Source: Byssothecium circinans (Eukaryota; Ascomycota; Dothideomycetes; Pleosporales; Massarinaceae). Taken from it: DNA of 27,002 nt. The position numbers were made by a program, and so were the translations under genes. A model generated the notes under the pieces. The model was not told where the DNA came from. It saw only the letters and a list, made by a program, of their open reading frames with translations, and ran no database searches. Shown piece by piece: positions 8,804-17,527 of the stretch (positions are counted from its first letter, which is position 1; every line of letters begins with the position of its first letter). The stretch lies in the NCBI GenBank assembly GCA_010015675.1, contig ML977020.1, positions 340,441 to 367,442 on the forward strand. The letters run 5' to 3'.

Positions 8804-10483
8804 ATGGAATCAGTATTCATCACCGCTCTACCGGTTGAGCTCCTCATCGCTTGTTTCGACGCCATTTCCCATGACTACGAAGAACGTCGCCGAGCCTTTG
8901 GGGCACTATCCCAAGTTTGCCGCAGCTTCCGAGATGTAGCGACGCCCATGCTATACACTCATTTCAAGAGCTGCTGCTACCAACGGGCCGAGACGTTTCT
9001 TCACACCATCTCCTCAAATAAGCAGCTCGCCAAATATGTCAAGAGCTTCTCGGGCCTGAAGCACTATACGTGGAATGATGGCGAGCACAAATGCCCATGC
9101 ACGCATCGACCATGCGCGAGTGAAGAAGTGGTTGGCGATTACAGCCATGCATTGGCACAAGCAGCAGCGCTTCAGATACCAGCCGCTACGCTTCTTACGA
9201 TTTCAGATCAATACACTACTCAATTGCGCGAAACCTTCATCATCTGTAGATGCCCCAATATCCAGGAGATAGAAGTCAGGCGCCATGACTTCATGTTTTC
9301 TACACCTCTATCATGGGCTGTTAGACCAGCTGCATATGGACTCGTCCATAGATTCAAAAACCTTTCGAAACTCGCCCTCAACGTCTTTTCATGGAAACAT
9401 TTGCCTTCCGACATCTTATGTCCTGTTTTCAAACTACCCTCGCTCCGCACGTTGTATATAGAAGATACGTCGGATGGTAATGCTGGTGACGCTACATGGA
9501 GCTCAGATGCGAATCGATGGGACCTTGTACCTGGGAGCTCTGGGATCAGAGACCTTACTATCGAGTTTTGCGATTTTGATCATCGCTGGGTCGCTGCAGT
9601 GGTTGGAACTTGTTCCGCTCTGAGGAGGTTCTCATGGAATTTATTTCCGCGCGACTACCATCGAATGGGCGGACCAAACATCTATCCCGTGCTTTTCGAT
9701 GCCCTGGCTAGGCATACGCATTCACTTGAGTACCTACGGGTAAAAGCGGAACGGTCATGTCCGGACATCCGCCGAGCTGGACCTGGGAACGTCTTCTCGC
9801 TGAAGGAATATACGAGCCTTACAGCTATCGATGTGCCGACCTACGTATTTGCTAGATCTCATCGCCTGATCAAGGATCCTGAAACCGACGCACGACTACT
9901 CAAGCTCGACCCGGTAATCGTTGAAAATACATGGCCTCCATCAATCAATCAATTTATGTTTGCCATTCGACCTCTTCTAGAAGGTGCTACCGACGCCTTT
10001 TTCCTCAGCATCGCCGATGGATTGTCCAGGGGTTACTTCAGGGCGCTGAAAAGTATCGACATTATCGTATATCTCGACCATCGTCCCATGGGCGGTCCAC
10101 TTCCTGTACACTTTTGTCAGCTGAAAAGGATGTTCAAACCTCTTGGCGTTGAGATGACATTCTCGGTGAATATACCTGTGTGTGCGGTGCCGGAAGGCAA
10201 GTGCTGCTGTTCAATTTTCACTTCTTATCCGCCACTCTTGCTTGGTCGAATTTACATCATGCTAACACTAGCAGTAAAAGACCGCAATTTGTTTCACGAT
10301 GTCTGCCGGTGGTCTTCTAATCCCGATGATAGAGAGATTATGCAAGCTACCCACTTTCGTCGTACTGCCAGTTGCCATGCTTGCGATGTAATTCCTGACG
10401 AGCAATTACAAACACCTGCGCAAAGCTTTCAGTATATGGAGCCCTGGCGAGGTCCTCCAGAGTTCGAAACGGCACAGACGTAG
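8804..10483 (+). CDS. F-box-like domain protein
   Basis: One open exon of 559 codons beginning at the ATG in AAGATAAGATGG. Residues about 6-50 fit an F-box: LPVELLIACFDAIS, then LSQVCRSFRDVATPMLY. F-box proteins usually bring substrates to SCF ubiquitin ligases by binding Skp1. The rest has spaced Leu-rich stretches (such as LSKLALNVF, LRTLYIEDT and LEYLRVKAE) reminiscent of degenerate leucine-rich repeats, common in fungal F-box proteins of unknown target. The C-terminal segment is Cys-rich (KCCCS and CHACD). Near the end, GCTAACACTAGCAG at 10261-10274 looks like a branch site plus acceptor, so a short 3' intron, and hence a different C-terminus, cannot be excluded. The target is unknown. 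Confidence 0.75.
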   Translation: MESVFITALPVELLIACFDAISHDYEERRRAFGALSQVCRSFRDVATPMLYTHFKSCCYQRAETFLHTISSNKQLAKYVKSFSGLKHYTWNDGEHKCPCTHRPCASEEVVGDYSHALAQAAALQIPAATLLTISDQYTTQLRETFIICRCPNIQEIEVRRHDFMFSTPLSWAVRPAAYGLVHRFKNLSKLALNVFSWKHLPSDILCPVFKLPSLRTLYIEDTSDGNAGDATWSSDANRWDLVPGSSGIRDLTIEFCDFDHRWVAAVVGTCSALRRFSWNLFPRDYHRMGGPNIYPVLFDALARHTHSLEYLRVKAERSCPDIRRAGPGNVFSLKEYTSLTAIDVPTYVFARSHRLIKDPETDARLLKLDPVIVENTWPPSINQFMFAIRPLLEGATDAFFLSIADGLSRGYFRALKSIDIIVYLDHRPMGGPLPVHFCQLKRMFKPLGVEMTFSVNIPVCAVPEGKCCCSIFTSYPPLLLGRIYIMLTLAVKDRNLFHDVCRWSSNPDDREIMQATHFRRTASCHACDVIPDEQLQTPAQSFQYMEPWRGPPEFETAQT

Positions 10484-10834
10484 CGAGCGCACGTACTTGG
10501 GAACACTTAGGCGTAGGAGCGGCGCAGGCAAAAACATCGGCTTTGTAGTCTATAGACCAATCGTATCCTAATTAACGGTCGTGGAATTTCGAAATTCGAT
10601 CACAAGAATATTATAGATTCTATAACATCGACAAGATGGAGCTGCTCTCCTTCGTATCTTTTTCTTAACCATGTCTTGACTAAGTCCCACTGCCTTGCCT
10701 AGCATTACTGGAGAACAAGACGAAACCCGAAACAAGAACAATTTTCCATATCATACGTATGTACATTTAAACTAAACTAGATACAATCGAGGCAAAATCC
10801 ACCTCACCACTTCATCTCCCACGCTCATCTCCAT
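10484..10834. other. Convergent 3' intergenic region
   Basis: The F-box gene and the CE5 esterase gene end toward each other across 351 bp. The sequence is AT-rich in the middle (10560-10630), as expected for overlapping 3' UTR and polyadenylation regions. No gene is seen. Confidence 0.5.
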
Positions 10835-11568
10835 TTACGCAGTGATCTTACTCTTGATGAAAGCAAGAGCCTGACTACCATACTTGTTAACATATTGCTG
10901 GTGAGCGTTCGCGTCATTGCCAGTGCAGCAGTAAGGATCCGCGGCATCGCAATACGACTTGATGATCGAAGTGCTAGCAGGCGAGCACTGGAATCCCGAC
11001 GGACGAGCGGCAAATCCTTGAGCAGTGCAAGTACCGACATTGTAAGGGAGACCGGCACGATTATGCGGGTCGCCCATGAAAATGGCAGCCTTGACGGAAG
11101 CGAGAGCAGTTCCAGTGAGCGTAGCCCCGGCACCTCCACAGAGCGCATTATCCATGATTTGACCACCCTAATTCCATTTAGTACGAGATCCATGATCATC
11201 ATATGTATTTTCCGACATACCTGAGAGTAACCGATGAGCACAATCTGTGTGCTGGGGCACTGCCTGTTGTAGTCGGTCACAGCCTTGACAACAGCAGCAG
11301 TTCCCTGTGACGCGGAGTTCTCGTAGGAAACACCGCCGCAAGAGGACTGTCCACCGCAGGCTGGGTAGACGATAGCTGAGGCGCCGGCTCCGGGGTAGGC
11401 TTGCTGGACTTGGGTGACGAGACCGCCAGCCGTTCCATAACCAGGGCCGACTGTGGTCTCGCGAGCGCCGAAAATGTAGACTTTGGGGCAGTTCTGCCTC
11501 TCGGCGAGTTCGACGGGGTTGGCGGCGACGAGGCCGACGAGGGAAAGGGCGGCGGTAGTGATCTTCAT
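10835..11568 (-). CDS. Secreted CE5-family esterase, probably acetylxylan esterase
   Basis: Two exons on the minus strand, 11221-11568 and 10835-11167, separated by a 53 bp intron (GTATGT...TTAG), giving 226 aa. The intron falls exactly after the nucleophile motif GYSQ and joins it to GGQIMDNALCGG. Catalytic residues are Ser115 (GYSQG), Asp193 (DPYC) and His205 (ANAHQQY); the 12-residue Asp-to-His spacing matches characterised CE5 acetylxylan esterases. FGARETT near residue 33 is typical of the acetylxylan esterase branch rather than true cutinases. Numerous Cys residues suggest disulfides. Residues 1 to about 16 form a signal peptide (MKITTAALSLVGLVAA). The frame is open upstream to 11658 but opens there with TTG; the first ATG at 11568 places the signal peptide correctly. 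The likely role is removal of acetyl groups from xylan outside the cell; cutinase activity remains possible. Confidence 0.92.
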
Positions 11569-11674
11569 GATGACGATTGAAGTGTTGGCTTTGAATTCGA
11601 TGATTGTGGTAGTCGGCGAAGTCGATGTCGTGATGAACACTGGGGTGCTGAAGATCAAGCAGCAGCTTGCGGTG

Positions 11675-11683
11675 AATATAAAC
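11675..11683 (-). promoter_or_regulatory. Possible TATA element of the CE5 esterase gene
   Basis: On the minus strand the sequence reads TTTATATTC about 107 bp upstream of the ATG, a reasonable distance for a fungal TATA element with a leader of some tens of bases. Assignment is by position and composition only. Confidence 0.35.
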
Positions 11684-12627
11684 CCATGATACTCCTGAAT
11701 TTAGCGAATAGTGCCGCTTTTTAGGCAGAATGATGAGACCTATAAACAGACCTTATATTCATTTTGTGGGGAAGATACACGGGTGCGCCGGTCGTTAAAT
11801 CGCTGGTCCTTTCATCCGTGGGGTGTGCAATTTATCGCTCGCCCTTTGATGTTAAATGCTGCAGGGGTCTTTTGTCGATTTCAGGCCGTGGCGTTCCGGG
11901 GTGCGTCGAAACGTTGAACCCGGGAATACAGTTGAAACGGAGGCGAGCGAATCGACGGGGGTTGTGTATATGGGTGTTGGCTGTTATGTATTTAGCGCAA
12001 GGACGGAGGTGCCTCCTGACACTTTTGCGGTGTTCGTTTGGAGGCTGTTGAAATGCCTAAATGGATGTGATGACCTGAGTTCCCGGTCGAGTACCTGTGG
12101 AGAGCTAAAGATGGCTGTATAGACCATATGCGAAAAGCCTACTTTTGAGCCGCACCACCACATATTGTCGGTAGCAATAAGACTAGGGCGCAGTGGGATA
12201 TATTTGATGAGGCGCAAGTCAGCCATTTGAGATGAGCAAAGGCGCAGCGAATGCTGTAACAACCTTGGAAGAGCGACTGACAACGAGACGATATCCTTGA
12301 AAACAAGTTATGAAAGCGAAAGACGCATTGTATGAGCTTATATAGCATGATGATAATGTTTCGTGACACCTTCAATCTGCTCGAAACGCGGTCGGGAGTT
12401 CATGCGTTTTGAAACACTGGACGGTGGGTCGGCGGTTGAAGTTAATATGCGACTCTTAGCGGGACTCACATGTTATATCTAGGTATAACTAAGGTCATCG
12501 AAGAATTCCGCGCAGCACGCCCTTCTGAAGACCAGAATAACAGCTTGACTACGTAACCTAATTAGGAAATATCGAATCAGAAATGTGGTTACCATTTTGC
12601 TTCTCGCTTACTGCGTCAACCGCTACC

Positions 12628-12663
12628 GTACTCGCGCCACGCACTACCTCGCGGCGCGAGTAC
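12628..12663. repeat. Perfect 11 bp inverted repeat
   Basis: GTACTCGCGCC (12628-12638) and GGCGCGAGTAC (12653-12663) are exact reverse complements separated by 14 bp. The hairpin lies about 150 bp beyond the stop of the minus-strand phosphotransferase gene. It could be a structured 3' UTR element, a binding site or a relic of a small transposon. Confidence 0.6.
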
Positions 12664-12810
12664 TTTGACTGTTTGAGTATCGTGGGTATTTTCCAAGTTG
12701 GATCATGGGGGTTTCTCTTTAGAGATAAGGCCAGTTGATCATAGATGCATAAGAGTTCCAAATTCCACACCTGCGCATTCTCACCTCCAACTCCAGAAGC
12801 TCCACTAAAA

Positions 12811-13735
12811 CTACCACAACACCCTCATCAACTCCGAATACATCATCTGCTCGCAATAGTACGGAGTGAGAATATCCAAAACATAAGTCGCCCAATTCGT
12901 CACGAAATGTTCAATATAGAAAGCCTTTGCAAATTCCCAGTAATCCGGATACCACCCTCCCAATTCCCAGTCAATAATGGCCGCCACGCGGCCATCTCTA
13001 ACAATGACATCAGCAGGTCTTAAGTCCCCGTGGGTGAAGACGATTCCATGCTTGTGCGCATTGAGCATGCCGCGGATGTAAGCAGCAACTTTGCCTTTTG
13101 ACTTGGCGATAAAGGTGTCGGCGATTGTAGTGTTGAAGGCTTCTACGCTGTCGAATGGACCTTGCGATCTAGTCAAAGACAATTCAATCGCCGTATAAGA
13201 TGAGTGAGTACTGACCTTTTATAGTCGTAGACCACTCCAGTATGATATCAGTAACTGGTCCACCATGTACTGATCCAACGTAATCGGCGCCTGGAATGGA
13301 GCGAAGTTCCGTCATGTACTTCTTCAAATCGGCCGAGATCTGTTGTTTCTCTACGTCGTTGCAGTTCTTCCATGACTTCTCCAGATCTTCGCCTTCGATA
13401 AATTCCATGAAGATATACGTGTCATACACACTACCCCAATCGCTAACGTCTCTGTCCAAGGGCCCGTACGAATAAGCCGCATATAGTTTTGGGACAGGTA
13501 TTGATGTTTTCTCTGCCACAAACAGCATGGTCTTTGCTTCAATGAGGGACGCATGGGTACCGTATTTGACCAGCATCGACGGGGAGATTTTCGCGAGTAG
13601 TGCACCGGCTCCTGTAGCTAGTACTTCCGGATTGGACGCGTTGAATTGTTCTGGGCTGATGATCTCGGACCCTGGAGCTAGATACAGGACGTGTATTTTT
13701 GGGCTCGTAGCCATCGAGGCATAGAGTTCGGGCAT
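12811..13735 (-). CDS. APH-family phosphotransferase (kinase-like fold)
   Basis: Two exons on the minus strand, 13216-13735 and 12811-13160, giving 289 aa. The intron (55 bp, GTCAGT, branch TTGAC, acceptor CAAG) restores TTIKG|PFDSVEAFN; an alternative splice using GTACTC and the earlier TAG would also keep frame but has a weaker donor. Kinase-like residues are Lys57 (LVKYG), Glu66 (EAK), the loop THGDL with His217 and Asp219, and Asp237 in IIDWE. The usual metal-binding Asn of the loop (HxDxxxxN) is Asp224 here. Fungal members are common, poorly characterised and usually not antibiotic-resistance enzymes; the substrate is unknown. Met1 or Met8 could start translation; Met1 is the first ATG. 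The gene diverges from the next gene across 435 bp. Confidence 0.83.
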
Positions 13736-14170
13736 TGCAGCGGCTTGAAGTGCGATGATGGGCGGCTGCCTTGCTTTAGCAAATCATACCATGGCACTTT
13801 GGAAGGAAGATCAGCGCGCTTACCTCCATTTTTCCTTTGTAGGGGACTGTAATCCGATCAGCTTAGCTTGGTATCGAAATATGTAAATGTGCCATGTGCT
13901 CTTTGGTCCACTCGATGTGGGACTATGGTAACTAACTCCGTCTCTCCCCATTAGAGGTGCGTACCAAAACCGTAGTAAGCAATCTCACAAAGTTTCGAAA
14001 ATACCTGTGTACGTACCACCAGTGGTATGGTAGGTGGCGAGGTGAAAATTCCAGCACGTGATCCTCCAACCCCGCACCTCCCCTAGCGCCTGCCCCACCA
14101 CCACACCTACGTCGGTTCAGACGCCGCGTCTACGTCACCGGTCACGTCGCCCTCCGTACATATAACCACC
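13736..14170. promoter_or_regulatory. Divergent promoter region, APH protein / small protein
   Basis: These 435 bp separate two genes transcribed away from each other. CACGTG occurs at 14055-14060, about 110 bp before the plus-strand start. An imperfect palindrome around the repeated CCAC/GTGG motif lies near 14017-14033. Neither is proof of regulation. Confidence 0.4.
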
Positions 14171-14838
14171 ATGACAAGCTCTCCATCTCCCAAAACTCTT
14201 TCAAAACCCCTCGACCCCACCATCCACTCCAAAATCACCGAATACATCGCCTCCAAACCCAACTTCAACCACCTCATCGGAAAACACCCCAAAGACCCAC
14301 AGTTCAACCCGTGGAAGACCGCTCCTCCGCCCGCACACCTCCCCGCAGACTTACTGAAAGCCTTTGACGAACTGAAAATAGCGGATATGCCTGTCCATCC
14401 CGCCGAGGAGCATGCTACGGGCAGTACGTTTATCTCTTTCCTCTCTTCTCTTCTTCTCATCTTCCTCCCATCTCTGGATCCCTTCCCTTGCATCTCACAT
14501 TCTGCCTCTTCCACGGCGTGTGATTGGCACCCGATATATGTTATAGACATAGAGGCTGACGAGCACGTTCGCTTCACTCCACTAGACATCACAGATAAAG
14601 TAGCGAAAGAATCCTCCGACTCGACGGCCTCGGAGCATAAATTGCACGACGAGGATACGGGCGCGACGTCGGGTGGGTCGCTGCATGCGAATGCTCATAA
14701 GGCGAATCCCGTACATCTATGAATCAGAGATATAAGGGGGAAGCTAACGGATAGCAGGGCCCCGTCATCGCTGAGAACATCGGCAAGCCGGCGAGTAAGG
14801 AGGAGCTTAAGAAGCGTGCTGAGGAGCTGAATAAATAG
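14171..14838 (+). CDS. Small hydrophilic protein of unknown function
   Basis: Three exons, 14171-14423, 14547-14710 and 14758-14838, giving 165 aa. I do not recognise the family. The protein is soluble-looking, Pro-rich at the start, with KPNFNHLIGKHPKDPQFNPW in the first half, an acidic and Ser-rich middle (SSDSTASEHKLHDEDTG) and a charged helical end (SKEELKKRAEELNK). Intron 1 (123 bp, GTACGT...TATAG) is a multiple of three and contains no stop in frame, so an unspliced reading encodes a very hydrophobic 41-residue insert; splicing joins HATG|NIEADEHVRF. Intron 2 (47 bp, GTACAT, branch GCTAAC, GCAG) is needed to reach the C-terminus, since the unspliced frame stops at 14722. No signal peptide or membrane span is seen in the spliced form. 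Confidence 0.7.
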
Positions 14839-15575
14839 GCCTTGATGCTGGTGATGGTGGTATAGACATTGGCGTGGACATGGACGGGGCGTGGCGTGGC
14901 GTGGTCTGGGTGGCATAACAAGGAAAGGAACGGAGAGAGTTGCGCATGAACGGTCGGTCGGGCATGCGTGAGTGGTTGATCTGTATACATAAAGGCCTCA
15001 TGGCACAATATAGGGATATGGGATTTACTATTGGCATATACGGAAAGAATTGAACCCCTTTTACAAGCCCTCTCCTCGTTTTCGGACGCAATTCTTCCAC
15101 ATGACAAAACTGGGATCATATTTAACTGCCCGACACCTCATCAACGCAGCATGAGTGATAGTAAGCTAGTAGTTTCTCGAGGAAGGTAATAGTTATACAA
15201 CAGGTTCGTCCATCTAGACCAAGAAAAAAAAAAAGAACACCACTCGCATGTACAGAAGGGAATAGGAAAGGGGGTATTTTCGAAAGGAAAAGGAAGAGGA
15301 AAAAGGAGGAAGGAAGCAAAAAGGGAGATGACAAAGGTATAGCAAGGGGAAGTTTGGGGGAGATATAAGAGAAAAAAGAATATAGGGGATCGTCAAGTCC
15401 AATCCAACCGAATCCGTTCCCAACTTATCCAACCTTCTACATAGAAAAGTGGCATGATAAAGTATTCCTCATGCAGACATGCAAAAAACGAGCGTGCAGG
15501 CTAGTCGTATCGTAACTTCGTCAAGTCATTTCGCGCACGGGGGGCGAGAGCGAGTGTCTTTTTTGCAATTCTTCT
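14839..15575. other. Convergent 3' intergenic region with purine tract
   Basis: The small-protein gene and the DUF7514 gene end toward each other across 737 bp. Positions 15219-15385 are strongly purine-rich on the plus strand. Open frames here on the minus strand (for example 15122-15432) are low-complexity products of that tract and not genes. Confidence 0.55.
15219..15385. repeat. Low-complexity purine-rich tract
   Basis: About 165 bp are dominated by A and G on the plus strand, with runs such as AAAAAAAAAAAA, GGAAAAGGAAGAGG and GGAGGAAGGAAG, interrupted by few pyrimidines. It sits in the 3' flank shared by two convergent genes. Mirror-symmetric stretches could form triplex DNA, but that is inference. 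Confidence 0.55.
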
Positions 15576-17527
15576 TTAGTACCGTCGAGAATCGTATCCC
15601 TTGTTTCCGTCATAGCCACGGTTATCGTAGCTATTACTCGCATTCCTACTGTGGTAATATTCGTCGTCGTATACCGACCGCGGCTGAGAATCGTAGGAGC
15701 TGTCTGTGCCGGCTGTACTTCGTCGATGGCCTCCATCGGCATGCCGCTCAGACCACTCGTTCCGTCTCATCTCAGCATCCTTTGCAAATCTTTGGTTCTC
15801 TTCCTCGGGATCGTAGAGGTTCGAGTTGTAGTAACCAGCTGGTATGTCGCGAACGTTCGGATCCGATGCTGTGCCGTAGTTGGAGAAGCTGGGACTTCGG
15901 GGGCGGCGGCCATTAGCCAGCGGGATTGTGCGAGGGGCCTGCGACGGTTGAGACGAGTTGGGTGGCGGCACCCATTGGCTTTGACTAGTGGTGGACTGCG
16001 TGCGCCTACGTTGTTCGTTCATTGTCACCTCTGGCGGGACGCTGCGACTGTGTTCGTCTTTGTAGATTTTGCCTCCACCTGGTGCGGCCGAGTACGGCTT
16101 GCGTTCACGTTCGATAGGTCTTGATAGCGGCTCGGCATGGTCGTCGTCTGATTCTACGGCTTGTTCTTGAGGTCTGCTTGCGTAAGGGCTGCGCTCGCGT
16201 TCAAAACTGGCCGATATCCCGGACGGCTGTGTCATGGGAGGTGGAGGTGGGAAAGTAGGAGCTCTTCGAAGCGGGCCGACGCCTTCGGCATTTAACACTG
16301 CAGCGCACCGCTGCTGGGCTTGGAGGTTTTCATGGTCGGGGAATAGGCGTTGTGGGAGCTCCTTTGGGAATCGCTCTTTGCGGTCGTCGGCGTTGCTGAT
16401 TGGCATATCGAGAACTGCTTTCGCAAGTCGCTCATACTCGGTGCTTGGGTATGCTAGAATCATAACCGTCATCCACTCTTGAAAGCCATCAGGGGTAAGC
16501 GCGGGGATATGGGGTTGGTCTGTGTCGCGCTCCTGGATGAAGTGGTGCTGGCATCTCATATCGCGATAAATCTTACTCAACGCTGCATCGGGGAGTTGGC
16601 CGAATATCTCTAGGGATGATGTTAGATACTGTCATATTGCATCGACCTGTAGCTGGGAAGGGCGCGAAGACGATACTTTGGGACTGTACTTACTGCTCCA
16701 GGGGTAGATTTCTTCACCGAGCTTGACATCATCATAAAACCTAAGCATCTTTGCCGGTGAAATTACCAGGCTGTTCTTGGGCTCGTAGTCTTCGATCTGG
16801 AAAGTGAGTCAGTGTGTGTAACTCGACACTAGGCTTCAGCTCTTACCAGGTGCACTGCCAGTCCTCGCAGAAACTGTCCCAAGCGAGGTGTAGGTTGGCC
16901 TTGCAAATCGAAAAGACGCTGCCACATCTTCTCGATGGGTGTATAGGTTTCTTCGGTTGACATCCTGGCGGGCGGGGGCCGTGGGGCCGTCTTATCTTGC
17001 GGGATATTGATAGGTGCACTATGTTCGCGTCGGGGGGTGGGCGTGTCGCCGGTACCATCAAACATTGGGTTGAAGACGGGAGAGACGGGAGAGGTAGAGC
17101 CACGACTGGAGAAGTCGGCGTGCTTTGGTGACGGAGGGGTGTACACGTTGCGGGGAGGAAATGTCGTGGTAGATGGGGGGAACGTTGGCGGCGGCGGCGG
17201 TGGTGCCTGGTTGGTACCACCCATACCATTTAGTTTGATCTCGTCCAACACAGACCTCTTGACCTCTGCCGTGATCTGCGCGATGAGATTGGGATCCACC
17301 GTCCGCGCGGAGTCAGAATTGTCGAAGGCATTGTGGAGCGCATTCTTGAGTGGTTGTTGTGTCTGGGGGGTACCTTCAGATGCCGCAATAGAAGAGTTGG
17401 GAGATTTTGGGCGTCGCGGGTCGGAGAAGTGTGCCTCTTCCTGATAGGATGGCGAGTACTGATCGCGTGGGTCGTAGTCGTAGTCGTGAGCTGGCGGGTA
17501 GTGGTAGTGGCCCTGGTGAGCCTCCAT
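15576..17527 (-). CDS. DUF7514 domain protein with long disordered tails
   Basis: Three exons on the minus strand, 16847-17527, 16694-16796 and 15576-16609, giving 605 aa. Introns are 50 bp (GTAAGA...CCAG) and 84 bp (GTAAGT...CTAG); the joins read AVHL|IEDYEPKNS and PWS|K|IFGQLPDAALSKIYRDM. Residues about 192-355 resemble the fungal DUF7514 fold (TPIEKMWQRLFD, then FLRGLAVHL, ISPAKMLRFYDD, FQEWMTVMILAYP). The N-terminal 190 residues are low-complexity, with a His/Tyr/Asp-rich start and a polyproline run. The C-terminal 240 residues are Ser/Arg/Pro-rich with repeated SFERERSPY / PIERERKPY motifs and end in YD-G-Y repeats (SYDNRGYDGNKGYDSRRY). Function is not known; the tails suggest a scaffold or condensate-forming protein, which is inference. 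The gene is divergent from STE11. Confidence 0.85.

Larger units (their letters stand above)
11569..12810. other. Intergenic: CE5 promoter and APH 3' region
   Basis: This 1.24 kb stretch has no supported gene; open frames are short and featureless. A TATA-like TTTATATTC on the minus strand lies at 11675-11683, about 107 bp upstream of the CE5 start codon. A perfect GC-rich 11 bp inverted repeat is at 12628-12663. Confidence 0.5.

Noticed and set aside
11569..11658. Thirty-residue N-terminal extension of the CE5 esterase
   Set aside because: It opens with TTG and would bury the signal peptide; the ATG at 11568 is the natural start.
11984..12283. 99-codon minus-strand frame between the CE5 and APH genes
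   Set aside because: It has no recognisable content and is within chance expectation for the gap.
10835..14838. Possible gene cluster of esterase, kinase-like protein and small protein
   Set aside because: There is no backbone enzyme, transporter or regulator, and the genes share no evident pathway; adjacency looks incidental.
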